From: Coccinella septempunctata
Lineage: Eukaryota; Arthropoda; Insecta; Coleoptera; Coccinellidae
DNA: 64,000 nt
Assembly (NCBI RefSeq): GCF_907165205.1
Contig: NC_058197.1
Coordinates: 19,367,766 to 19,431,765 of the forward strand
Direction: 5' to 3'
In this document: positions 32,815 to 44,300 of the stretch, piece after piece
How positions within the stretch are numbered: the first letter of the stretch is position 1
Layout: every line of letters begins with the position of its first letter
The notes under the pieces: generated by a model
Seen by the model: the letters and a program-made list of their open reading frames with translations, nothing else
Told to the model about the DNA's origin: nothing
Databases searched by the model: none
Made by a program: the position numbers and the translations under genes

Positions 32815-35800
32815 ATGAAGAATTTAAATCAAATGGCTGAATCTTCATTCTTTAATTTTCCCACGCTGAAAGTGAGTACCCTACTTTGTATTTCTCCATT
32901 TTGTTGGACTATGTCCTACTAATTCGGGGAATTATTTCGAAAAACAAACTATTTTTAAGTACGGTATAGCGAGTAACGGTTGTTTTCAACATCGACGTGT
33001 TTCTCGTTAATTTGAGGTCATTCCACTCTTGCAGTTTAAACATGCAATCTATATGCGCATTTCTTCAACAAATTGCGTTATTGTTAATTTATCGTCGAAC
33101 TTGTGGTAGGGATTATGATGCGATTTCAATGAAACTGCTTTATTGAAATATATTAGATATGCGTCTCTGTGGAACTTGTTGCATAAGGTTGAATAAGATG
33201 TAAATAAACAAACCGATCGCTGTCATTCCTCTAAAGTTCTCGATTCAACAGGATAGTGAACAGATAACTTTACCGGAAGACGACAATTGTTTAGAGAATG
33301 AGGACGAATATGATGCGCTCAATGATGAAACCTTTGGGGACCTAGAATGTGACTCGACTGTCGATGATTGGGAGCAGCAGCACGAAAAATTCGCGGAATT
33401 CGCCAAGAAATCCTCCAAACAAGATGAAATAGGTAAGATTAAATCTATATCTAGTCTATTTGTGACATAAACGATTGATTTCGGAATGGTGAGTAACCGA
33501 TCGTTGACTTCAATAACTCAAAAAATTCTAACCATGTATTTGTTTTAGTTGACAGTCTTAAGGACCTGGTGCTGAGTTCCTCCCCCCTAAATCTAACGGG
33601 TAACTCTGTGTGGGCATACACACCTACACCACCACGAAATGGCGAGACCACAACCGCAATCCAGAACCTCTTACCGAGGACACTCAAACGTTTGGAAAAT
33701 AAGGCAGGGGACGAGGTCGACGCTGCCAAGACCTTCGCCGCCCCCGCCAACCTGACAACCGTGCCCAAGATATGCACCGTGGAGGAACTGGAAAAGAACC
33801 TCATCAAGTCGAACAATGTGCCGAACTGCCCCAGGCCTCCGCCGGGATACCGGGCCATGCCGCCCCCTGCCGTTTCCTCTTATTATCTACCGACGTATCC
33901 GCGTCCCCCGCCCTCGTTCCAGGGACACCCGCATCATCCTCCGTATCCCATGGGCCCGAACCGGTACCCCCCTGGGTTCCCGCCAGCGAACATGCCCCCG
34001 CCCATGAGGCACGTGATGTATCCTCCCAGGTTCAGACCCCTGCCGCCTCCCCATCATTCGTTCCTGAAGGGCGGCAACATGCCGCAGAGGCCGCCCCCAG
34101 GGCTACCGTTTCCTAATCATGTGAGTACGGATTGAGCTATTTACCCCCATATTTTATTAATGTAATATACGTTTCTCGCGAGTACGTTTCATTTCGTTCC
34201 TATTGGCTGAATGATTCTTCTCAATCCTGTGAGGAATTTCTAGAAATTATCGATTTTTTTTCGTAAACATAACCTAGAAGTTAATTTGACATTTTGACTA
34301 TTTTCCGAAAGAAAAATGTAAATTCTATGACCGGTCTCTTCACAGAATATCTAATCTGGATTCATAGACCTATAATGAGTCTATGTCTGGATTAGGTAGG
34401 ATATTCTGTGCTCTCTTTTCGATGATTTCAACGTGCATAGAAATTTTAAAGTCATAGAATGTACACGATATTTTCGGCGCAATTTCCATTTTCAGTCTTC
34501 GTGGAAATGCGCTTTTTCCGTCGAAATGATTGGAAAATTCTCGATTTCAGCTTAATCACCAGGGACCGGCTCATCTGCAGAGGGGCGGCATGCACATGAT
34601 GCCGCCCCACGTGCAGAACATGCATCCCATGCAGCAACAGCAATATCACCATCATCTGCTGCAACAACAACAACAGTATCAGCTGCACCAGGGTCATCAG
34701 ATGGATAGGAGGCAGATCAACGACCCTTACCGCGACAAAAACGCCGTCAGGGACGAGTACGAGGGACTGATGACTGCCAGGGAGAAACAGTGGTTGTTGA
34801 ACATCCAGATGCTGCAGCTTAACACCGGAACGCCGTATTTCGACGATTATTATTACACCGTGAGTGTCTTTCACTAATTTAACCTGATCATCATGAAATA
34901 TACACAACAAAAACTGATCGTATAATACCAACTTCCCCCCACAGATCTACAAGGAACGCAAGGCGCGTAGTAACAAGGAGAATCAGCAGCAGCTGTTGCA
35001 AAGACACCAGGCGGGACGCCAGCGTAGGAACAGCGACCGACAGGAGAGCCCCCTCACCCCCAAGGTCTACACGCCGTTGCAATTCGAGAACTCCCTGGGC
35101 AAACTGCAGTGCGGCTCTGTGATGGCCCCCAGGAAGATAATCGACATGGACGTGGTCAGCTGCGACAAGGACTCGGAAAACACCTCCGTCTGCTCCAGGG
35201 ACAGCAAGAAGATCAAGCAGCTGCTGTTGGAGCTCGAGGCACTGTACTCGATGTTCCTGAAGGCCGAAGACCTGACCAATCCGATGGCCATCAGCAACCT
35301 GAAGACGCTGAAGGAGATCAAGCTGAAGCAGCGCATTAGGGAGCTGGAGAACGCGACCACGCCGGAGCAGAAACGCGAGATCTTGGAGCTGGTGAAGAAG
35401 GATAGCGAGACCGTCGTCGAGAATCCGCACGATTATATGCAGAAGATCGTCAACGGGCTGCTGCAAGAGGACAAGTTTGCCAGTTTCATGAATATTCGGA
35501 AAGGAAAGGTGAGGACAGACTCTATCAACTTCTATGAAAGTGTCAAAGCTTTATATCAGCTCTATGCACCAACATAGAATACTAACAGATCTGTTTCTGT
35601 GGTTTTGTCATTACATTTGTGGTTTCGTCACAGAACCAGGTATGTTAGTTTTCTATGTTGGTGCATAGAGCTGATATAAAGCCTTGACACTTTCATAGAA
35701 GTAGAGAGGTTCTATGACAAGACCATAAATGTAATAACCAAATAAAGAAGATGATCCTAAATAATGACAAAACTGAACTTGACCATCTATGACCTTTATC

Positions 35801-36545
35801 CACCTGTCAAGTCAAGATTTTAGGTTTTTTACTCGATATTTCATAATTTGTATCAACATTTCTGTTCTGTTTCAGATGTTACTACTGAGGCTTTTACCAG
35901 CAATACATTCAGAGCAGTTCTTTCCTCAGATTGTCGAGATCTGGGGCAGGCTTCTGTCTAGCATAGCCATCATCGGAAGGAGAGATACGGCAGGCGATAA
36001 AATCCTGCCCAAGCTTTATCCCTTGTTCAAAAGGTAAATACCGTCTCTCGAAGCTTTAAAATTGAGATTTGAGTTTGATTTTTTTTAGATATACCCAGAC
36101 GGTAAAGATGGAAAACATTCTGGACAACATCCACGGATTGATGGAGACTACCAAGTCTGAAAACAACCGAAGTACCCCGTTGGGTCATCAATCCAAGACT
36201 CCCCTCTATTTCGTACTGATGAATCAGGTAAGTACTTTCGGCTTTCTCCACTTTACGTTTTCTGACTAAATTTCCCCTTTGCAGTTCGGTATATCGGCCA
36301 TGACGGCCTTTTTCGTGCGCAGCGAGCTTTTGATGTCTACCGATGAAGTTACCGATGTTCAACAGGCCACCCTGTTCGGTTTCATCCAAACGGTGGCCGA
36401 TCTTCTGTCGCAAATCCCCAAGATACCGACCCCCTTGGAGGGCATGTCGCAGGTGACGTTAAACAAGCTGTGTCAGCGTATACCTAACCTCAACCCGGAC
36501 AAAACGTCGATACTCAGAAAGCATTTCGTTGAGTCCAACGATTGA
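32815..36545 (+). CDS. Patr-1: Patr-1/PATL1, mRNA-decay and P-body scaffold
   Basis: Exons 32815-32871, 33252-33432, 33549-34120, 34551-34859, 34945-35508, 35876-36033, 36089-36227 and 36285-36545 give 746 residues. Pat1 proteins bridge Me31B/DDX6, Lsm1-7, the Dcp1-Dcp2 decapping complex and CCR4-NOT in cytoplasmic P-bodies. The acidic N-terminus contains DEYDALNDETFGD, the DDX6-binding region of the family. A Pro-rich region (PNCPRPPPGYRAMPPP onward) and Met/His/Gln-rich stretches follow. Next comes the conserved MTAREKQWLLNIQMLQLN segment, and then the C-terminal alpha-alpha superhelix (PatC) from about residue 470 on (VSCDKDSENTSV, RKGKMLLLRLLPAIH). The start at 32815 is the first in-frame ATG; MAESSFFNF at 32833 is an alternative. 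Three introns are larger than 300 bp, and two of these hold foldback elements. AATAAA is at 37196-37201. Confidence 0.95.
32872..33251 (+). other. Patr-1 intron 1
   Basis: 380 bp with a GTGAGT donor and a CAACAG acceptor. A/T-rich; nothing further is recognised. Confidence 0.7.
34322..34460. mobile_element. 139-bp foldback (MITE-like) element in Patr-1 intron 3
   Basis: Perfect 10-bp terminal inverted repeats ATTCTATGAC (34322-34331) and GTCATAGAAT (34451-34460) enclose an inner stem. CACAGAATATCTAATC (from 34341) pairs with GATTAG..GGATATTCTGTG (to 34410), with CATAGAC/GTCTATG near the loop. I find no clear target duplication. Confidence 0.7.
35529..35701. repeat. near-perfect 58-bp inverted repeat in Patr-1 intron 5
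   Basis: Arms 35529-35586 and 35644-35701 differ at two of 58 positions. Both arms begin or end with CTTCTATGAAAGTGTCAA and contain GCTCTATGCACCAACATAGA. The loop of 57 nt includes a further TCTGTGG/CACAGA pairing. The hairpin starts 20 bp after the exon 5 donor. Confidence 0.95.
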
Positions 36546-38300
36546 GTTGAATCCTTGAATTATAATGACAGGCTTCCTCGGAAACGACCGAACTAACTTC
36601 CTGTTGTAATTTTGACCAAGATGCCTCCGATCGTCCAGCCCAGTTTCTCACATGATTGTTTATAAAAAAAGTTTGGTCGTTTCTGGGAAGCCTCGAAGCT
36701 CATCGAGTAATTTATTATAATTTATTCAAGAAATGGAGTAATGTTGTTGAGAACTAACTGTTTATTGATTTAACAAAGTAATTGTTATAATTTTTAGATA
36801 TAGCTGTATTTGTATATTTTTTTATTAATTCAAAGTTTCAGATTCGAATCGCTGTTAGTGATGACACATTTTTTATCCTGTTTGCAGATTGATTGTAACT
36901 CGAGAAATTTTAAGCATTTGTATGATTTTTAACGACAATTTAAATGCAAAATATTTGTTTTAAAATTGCATTGAGCAGTGAAATTGTGAGAGATGTAAAT
37001 GAAGAAAAAACGTTATATTTGATAATTATGGTAATTGCGAGGTTCGGAAATGCCTAATTTTGGATTTTTTTTTCAAGATATCGAAATATGTTGAACAGAT
37101 ATCTTTGTTCATAGGAGGTTATTTCCTATTTAGACGCTTCTTTCAATTAGGTAAATGTCAAACTAATATATTTTATTCAATGTTTGACCATTGCGAATAA
37201 ATTTCATCCTTATCAAATTTTTAGTGTTTCATTATCTCAAAAAAACACCTCAAGGAAATTTGAAATTGTGAATTTGAAAATTTCAATTGGTATCCACCTA
37301 TTGAGGAATATTCGAATTAATTCAGAATATTTACAGTTTCCCTTCTTTGGCTTTGCTTCTACTGAGTTCCGAGAGGAAAAATTCAACCCACGACCGATAG
37401 ATGGCGAACTGCATTCTAACCGGAAATTTGAAAAGTGGAAACCATTCTAAATAGAAATTGTGTTTTTTCTACTATTCCCAGCACTGATCCCCTTGAAATT
37501 ATTAATTCGTAAGTACAAAAAAAAACACTAAGAATTCAAAACAAAGGTTCTTCATGTTTTTCCTTCTCATAAATTTCTCAGTACTAAACTTTGTATTCCC
37601 AGAAATGGTACAACATTAAATCAAAAATATCCTCAATTTGAATAGAGAATTTTCCTCAGTCGGAGAAGAATATCTAGAACTTTTGAAGAACCAATAGCGA
37701 AACGAGGAAGAAATTCGAGTAGCCCTACTAAACACTCAAATTAAAATTATGATTCATTACCATCTTTTCAAACGAATCGTATCACTGTTAACTTCACTAA
37801 TATAGATCCAGTTTAAAATGAAAAAATAACTAGAATTCGTTTTGTTCTTAACACGACGTAAAGAGAATAAAAAACTATACCAGATTCTTTTCTCTCCACG
37901 AACATGAACGGCACTAATGTGAAATTTTTCGGGAATTACATTGAAAATATCGGCCGCGAAAAGTAACAACACTCTGGCGCAAAGCCTGACTCAAAACTGA
38001 ATGCAGTTCTGACTAATTCTAGTCATTCAGCAGGAATTGAAAAAAAAACGATAAACGAGTTACGTGATTGAATGACTTCATCGTTTCGAGAATAGCAAGG
38101 GATCCATGACGAATTTTCTGCAGATATTCTTGAGAAAGCATACAAATACGAATGATAACGTTCTCGTTTCAAAAAACATGCATGCAAAAACATAGCACAA
38201 TTCGAAAATTTTCAAATATTTGTATAAGAACAGATGCGCCACCTATGAGTCAATATGTGCCATCTATTGAAGTTCAATCAACGCCAACAATTTGAACACT
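36546..38300. other. Patr-1 3' UTR and intergenic DNA
   Basis: AATAAA at 37196-37201 gives a 3' UTR of about 650 bp. Beyond it lies A/T-rich DNA with CTCF-like words at 37398 and 38235. No coding frame resembles a known protein. Confidence 0.5.
37398..38266. promoter_or_regulatory. CTCF-like core words (candidate insulator sites)
   Basis: TAGATGGCGA occurs at 37398-37407, TAGGTGGCGCA on the minus strand at 38235-38245, and TAGATGGCA on the minus strand at 38258-38266. These resemble the insect CTCF core AGRTGGCGC. Short words like these occur by chance and in dispersed repeats. Confidence 0.3.
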
Positions 38301-38442
38301 TTGGTGTGAAATTCCGATATATTAGAATTAAACTACACTTAGGTAAGTTCCTTTAATCCTTTAATTAATTAAAATTTGAATCTAAAAAGTTACCTTGAAT
38401 ATCGGACGTAAATTTATAATCTATGGTCTATGGTTGTAGGAG

Positions 38443-38461
38443 AACGCTAACGCGCCTGCGC
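38443..38461 (+). promoter_or_regulatory. NRF-1/EWG-like site, copy 1
   Basis: AACGCTAACGCGCCTGCGCA contains CGCGCCTGCGCA, close to the palindromic NRF-1 (erect wing) consensus YGCGCAYGCGCR. It lies about 150 bp before a splice donor. Confidence 0.4.
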
Positions 38462-39055
38462 ATTCCCCTTATTTTGATACGAGATTCGAAAACAGTTGAA
38501 CAAAAATGTTCGGCTTTGGTCAGACATTTGTATTTTCTTGATTCGTGCAGTGATATCCAACAATCCTTCGCTATTTAAGATGAAAATTGAGTAGAATGTA
38601 AGTTCAATACAGTATATTTTCGTCCCAATATCATTATTTTTGAAAATTATATCGTGACCATCGCAGACGTTTGTTTTGAAGGCATTAATTTTCATGATAT
38701 CAGTTCAATCCAATCAGATAGTAATTTATGAAACTAAATCTACATTTCATCTGCGTTTTCGAAGAGTATTAACTAATAATAATCGCTTAAACGATTGTCT
38801 CCTTTTGATTTTTCATAAAATTTGGTTTCAGTGATGATGAAGGTTGTGTGTTCTACCAGGATGATTGGATAGATAAAAAGGAATGATGAGACGCTTCAAC
38901 TAAGGTAAGTTCGTTCAAAATTTTGATTCAGAACAAATATTGATATTTTTCATCCTGGCAAAATAGATTTTTTTGGATATTTCACCCCTAAATGGAGTTA
39001 ACTCCATAGATGAATATTAGACGTTATACGTTAAAATCTGTGGTTACTTGTGTGG

Positions 39056-39074
39056 AACGCTAACGCGCCTGCGC
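39056..39074 (+). promoter_or_regulatory. NRF-1/EWG-like site, copy 2
   Basis: The same AACGCTAACGCGCCTGCGC word as in copy 1, conserved while the surrounding sequence has diverged. Confidence 0.4.
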
Positions 39075-39600
39075 GTCCGCCTTATTCTGATACGAGATTC
39101 GAAAACAGTTGCCATAAAATATTCGGCTTCGGTCAGACATATTTGTATTTTCTTGAATTGAGCAGTGATATCTAACAATTTTCCGCGATTTGAGATGAAA
39201 ATTCAGCAGAATGTGAGTTCAAACAGTCTATTTTCGTCTTAACATCATTATTCTTATTTTGAATGCATTAATTTTCATCATATCAGTTCACTCGATACCG
39301 ACAGTAGCTTTTTTGATTCAATACACATTTCATCTGCAGTTTTCAAAAGTATTTGTTTATAACAAAGAGGAATCTTTACTAATATCGTTGTCTTTTCGAT
39401 TTTTCAGAAAATATGTGTTCAGTGTTATGTGTTGTGTGTACTATGAGGATGGCAAGATAGAAGAAAAGGAATGATCGAAGGGTCTTAGAGCACAGTCTTG
39501 TCCCTTCTTGGGGCTGGGCTGCTAAGGGATCTCCCGGAAGTCATTCCCAACTTTAGCCAACGATGGACCAAGAGCGAAAAAGCAAGATATTAACGTCAAT

Positions 39601-41333
39601 GTGAGTCTTTCTTATCAAATCATTTTCTTCGCGCATTAGGACTATTTTCTCATTGAAGTAAAATCTTAAAGATCTTTGTTCAAAGAAATTGATCGGTTAT
39701 TGATAAGTTTCTCCGTTATTCAGTCCATTTTTCTAAATTTCACCAATATTAGTTTCTTAATAATTCTATGGATCTATGGTATCATAGATCAGTTCAAGCA
39801 TTTAGTTCGGAATCTACCCTCGCAACGATTCGAGTAACCGGGTGCGCCAAGCTTCGGATCCACTCTTTCATTCGGAGATGATTCCAGGATATTATTTATC
39901 TATGGTGGAAATAACGAATATTTTTTACGGTCATTGAACTAAACTTCTTTAGTTCAATGTTTACGGTGTTATCCATAGACCTAATTACACGTATGTGATC
40001 TATGGTGCTATCACAGATTAACTCTACCTATCTCAACCATAGAGTTGAACTTTGTCTATGATCTTAACCATAGATTATTATTACAGTGTTCTATAAGGTA
40101 AACCTATTACAGTTCTCTTCCTCTGAGGTAAAAGAGAACTGTAAAACTTTAAGCAATGTTCGTTCGTATACGACTAGATGGCGCCACAATAGAATTTGTT
40201 TGTCTAGAGACAGATGTGTCGACACATGATCTTCAATCTACACGACCAATGTTCGAAATGTGCATTTTTGCTTTTCAGATTCTTTTGAGAATATTCTGCT
40301 ATGACATTTTTCCAAAGTCTGATCTTCAATTCAACTTATGTATGATCAACGATGACTCTAGTCTGACTAGAGACGATGTTCGAAGTTTGATCTACAATCT
40401 ACCTATCAAGGAACGTAGAATGTAGAACGCCGCGTTCAATTTTGATATTTTTGAAAATATTCTTATTTTACATTGATGGCTTTTACTCAGAAAATAATCA
40501 AAATATTGAGTTTGTAAAAATATTCCGTCATGACTACAACAAACGTACTGTTTCGTGATTCTCCGTGTAATTTCAATATGACCAAGGAATAAAATAAGAA
40601 CGCTCTTTGGGCATTCTCGGAAATATTCTCTTATGACCAGAGACAGACTGTCTCTGACAGTTTTTTGATGTATGATCTGCATCCATTCTCTTCATGACCA
40701 AGGATCATTTCTATCATACTGCTCTTTAGACATTTTTAAAAATATTCAGTATGACTAGAGACAGAATTTTGACTGATGATCTTCAATCCCACTTATGCAT
40801 GACCAAGGGTCATTGTAGCATATTTGGTCTTTAGACATTTTTGAAAATATTCAGTCCGTCTAGAGACAGAAATCGACTAATGATCTTCAATCCAACTTGT
40901 GCATGACCAAGGATCAGGGCGAGCACATTGATCTTTAGACATTTTTGAAAAGCTTCAGTCTGTCTAGAGACAGAATTTGGTCAAATGATCTTCAATCCAA
41001 CATATATTTATTCTTTAGTTGACGATGAGAAAATTTTCGATGATTGAAACAAAGTTCTATATCGTTCCGTATATTTTAATGAAAACCATCAAAAACTTAC
41101 TCCTACATAATAAAATATATTAAGAAATAAGAACATCTACGTAATACATAAAAATCACAATAGGTTGCACTACGTATCTACAAGTGATGCTGACAGAATC
41201 TGCGTCACGCACGTGCTTCACCCCACTCGAGTCCCACTAAATTTCAACGAAACCTGTCTCGAGACACACGTCCACAGATACTTTCGTGATGCGTCGTCAA
41301 TCCTTCCTTCGATAGGCCGCACTCCGCACCCCA
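39601..41333. other. noncoding, with CATAG-type hairpins and a tandem array
   Basis: 39920-40150 is full of short inverted pairs: TTGAACTAAA/TTTAGTTCAA at about 39935-39960, CTATGG/CCATAG, and ACAGTTCTC/GAGAACTGT at 40108-40145. A CTCF-like TAGATGGCGCCAC lies at 40175-40187. The 105-bp tandem array follows to 41010. The rest to the ABCD stop is ABCD 3' flank. No coding gene is seen. Confidence 0.55.
40190..41010. repeat. degenerate tandem array, unit about 105 bp
   Basis: TTAGACATTTTTGAAAATATTC-like blocks recur near 40726, 40831 and 40935 (spacings 105 and 104), each followed by TCTAGAGACAGAA, TGATCTTCAATCCAAC and GCATGACCAAGGATCA. Earlier copies at 40190-40680 are more diverged but keep CTAGAGAC, GATCTTCAAT and CATGACCAAG. 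Confidence 0.85.
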
Positions 41334-44300
41334 TCAAACGTCGTCCTCCCCTAACAGCCTGTTGATTTCGTCCAATCTATCCTTCTCTTTACCCAGCAAT
41401 CTATTCTCCCTCGCGATTTCCAGCAGCTTCATCTTCTCGCTCTTCAGGTCTAACCTGTCGTCCGCATCCAACGTGTTGAACGTCCAAGAGCCTGTCCCAT
41501 CGAACTGCAGTATGTGGGTGTGGAATTTCCTGCGGGAAAAACAATTTTTTTTTTAAATCTGGCTTGTACGAAAACCAACAGTCGAACTCACCACAACGTA
41601 GGCCTGTGGGTGATGGTCAGAAGCGTGATCCCCATATCGATGGCACGCTGGTAGATGTCGCTCTCGACGTCTATCGAAACCGCCGAGGTGCATTCGTCCA
41701 GGAGCGCGTACTTGGGCCTGTTGTAGAACAACCTGGCGATCGCCATCCGCTGCTTTTCTCCCCCGGACAAAATATCCGTCCAATCCTTGATCTCGTGGAA
41801 CGTGTCCCTGTCCACTATGTGCTCCAGGTGCACCATCCTCATGATCTTCCTCAGATCGTCCTCGGTCACCTGCTTGTTGATCATATCTGCGTACGTGTCC
41901 GGGTAGATGATCTGATCTCTTAGGTTACCTTAGGGGTTAAAAAAATTATTGGAGCTCCTCGAGGTCCAATTCTCGGTCTTACCTATGACCATGTAGGGTC
42001 TCTGCGGTATGTAGAACATCGAGTCTTTCGGGGAGTGCAACTCCCCACCGTAGATGGGCCATAGGCCGCTTAAGATCCTGAACAGACTGGATTTACCACA
42101 ACCATTGGGACCTGTAATCAGCAGGTGTTGACCCGGCAACAGCTGAAAGCTCAGGGACGGACAGACCACGTCGCAATTCGGCGTAACAATAGGCACATCC
42201 ACCAGCGTTATTTCATTCTTGGACAAGATCCATTTACCTAAAACCAAGCGAGGGTGAGAAATCCAAGGGTTACACCTAGTTACCGAGTTACCTTTGGCGA
42301 TGGGCTGGTTGCCCTTGAACTCTATCTGAAACCCGCCGACCTCTCGCCTCTTCTCCACCACCGTCTTCTGGTAGACGCCCTGGCTGGCCTCCTCCAGCAC
42401 CTGGAACATGTTGGCCACCCTGGCCGTGTGTCCGGCCAGCTCCACCACGTCCTTGTAGCTGGACATCAGCCTCTCGACAGCGTTCGAGCCGGTGATGAGG
42501 AGGTTCTTGGCCGTGGTGAAGTAGTGGGTGCGTTCGGATACGTTGTCCTGGCTGCCGGCGTCGTCGTCGCTCTTGCCGGTCTTGATGGCGTTCAGCAGGA
42601 TGGGCAGGGAGACCACGAACATGCCTGCGAAGGAGCGGAAGACGTTTACGTCTGTGACATAACCAAACTTATTTGACAGAAAGCTTTCGGGACGTTTATT
42701 TGGTGGAACCGCTGTTAAAACTAGCCAAATCAACGATTTTGGTGATAAGTTTTCGTTCTATTTGGCCAGATACTTCTCGGTCCAACCTCGTACAGTAGCA
42801 ACGCTTATGCAATCGCAGAAGGTTGTTCTACAAACGCTCCTTCCTTGGGCAACGGCGTTCTTGGATCTAGAAATCGGGGCGACGATCAAGGATCTGGATT
42901 TTAGCAACCTCGATTCGTCCTTTTACCTGGCGAAGCGTGCATCGAAAAGATAATAACCCGTCTCTTATCGCTATCGATTTCTGGCGTTTCCAAGGCGTAG
43001 AATTCGTACGTTCTTTCCAAATCGCAGGTTCTATGACCGAACGGGCGTTGATCTCCGTCGTGGCCCCCGAGTCGTCCCGATTTAGGCCCTATGGAAAATT
43101 TCTCGGTTTTCTCTTCGTATGGCGTTTTCTTCGTAACTTTCTATGATTTCATCGAGATCCCTTTCTTGTATCGCGTGCACGACTAAGGAGGTCGCGAATT
43201 TGCGCAAATATTCGTAGAAACGTTGACGGAACTACATCGCCGGCTAATCGTGCATGCTAAATCGACATTTAATGATACCCTGCCGTCAAATGATCCTATT
43301 TGTCGGGTACGATCGTGCTCGTGTTCCGAAGATTCGCACGTGAGCTCGTCATCCTTTATTATTTCCTATCTCTGTTCGTGAGCGGATGCCCACTTTCCAC
43401 ATTCGGGGAACAGGAAGTTTTTTTTTTCATTTATCATCATTTAGATTGAAGAAATTTAGCAATACCCAGCCTTATCGACCACTTTTCGCTGCTTGAAGCA
43501 AAACAGCAAGTTTTACCGTCCCACCCTGTAGTAACGTAGCAATTCCATCATAATTACCGAGGCCAAAAATAGTTAACTTCGCTCTATGACCGTAATCGAT
43601 GTTTCCCAACGCGCTCTGTGATCGATGTCAACTTTTCTTCCGTCAAACTGACATTCAGGTCCGTTGTCATAATCGAACTCTATGGGAACATAGAGTTCAC
43701 TCTATGTTCCCATAGAGAACTCTATGGGAACATAGAGTTCAATGGTTGTCAGTGGCCACGGAGGCTCAGAGTCTCGAACATAGACTAATAACAATTTTAT
43801 TATCCACGTCAAAATGTTTACGCTCCCCCCTTCTATGGTTCATTTATTTCGATGATAAATTTATTGACAAACGAAAAATCTTTGATGTACAAATGTAATT
43901 TTGTGCGATTCCATCGAAAAACGACCGTTTTCCAAGTGAAATCACCTGTATATCGCTGGAATTAAATCTGCGTGAGTTACAGGAAGTATTTAGACATTCA
44001 TTTAATCCGTTCCCCGTTGAGTTTGCCCGCTCAAGTGCGTAACCCAGAAAACGCGGGCCAAACACGACTCTCGACAAGCTCAAAACGCTACCTATTGTTC
44101 CTCCAGTAATTTTCCACTTCCCCCTAACCGTTGTTTGCTTTCCTATCGATTTCATCGAGTGGCCCGTTGTTTTGTCCCTCGATAAGTGTACAAACACTCG
44201 AAATTTCTCAACGACCAGTCAAATATTGAAGGTAAACACAGTCGGGCGATCGTCTCGTATCGTAGCCGGTTCTTCGACGGCAAAAATCGATCTCGACCTT

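Larger units (their letters stand above)
38430..39480 (+). repeat. two tandem copies of a promoter-plus-exon unit (613-bp offset)
   Basis: Copy 1 (about 38430-38900) and copy 2 (about 39045-39480) align over roughly 450 bp. Shared landmarks are AACGCTAACGCGCCTGCGC (38443 and 39056), ACGAGATTCGAAAACAGTTG, GGTCAGACAT.TTGTATTTTC, GCAGTGATATC.AACAAT and GATGAAAATT.AG.AGAATGT. Both copies keep a donor (GTAAGT at 38598, GTGAGT at 39213), a downstream acceptor, and the exon words GGAT..C/T..ATAGA and AAAAGGAATGAT. Confidence 0.85.
38440..39600 (+). ncRNA. candidate spliced noncoding transcript(s) from the duplicated unit
   Basis: Inferred exons are: to 38597 (donor GTAAGT), 38832-38904 (TTTCAG acceptor, GTAAGT donor), to 39212 (GTGAGT donor), and 39408 or 39423 to 39600 (GTGAGT donor). 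No long frame crosses them. A short open frame, MDQERKSKILTS, ends at the 39600 donor, so a coding gene starting here cannot be excluded, but I find no matching downstream exon. No transcript evidence is available. Confidence 0.3.
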
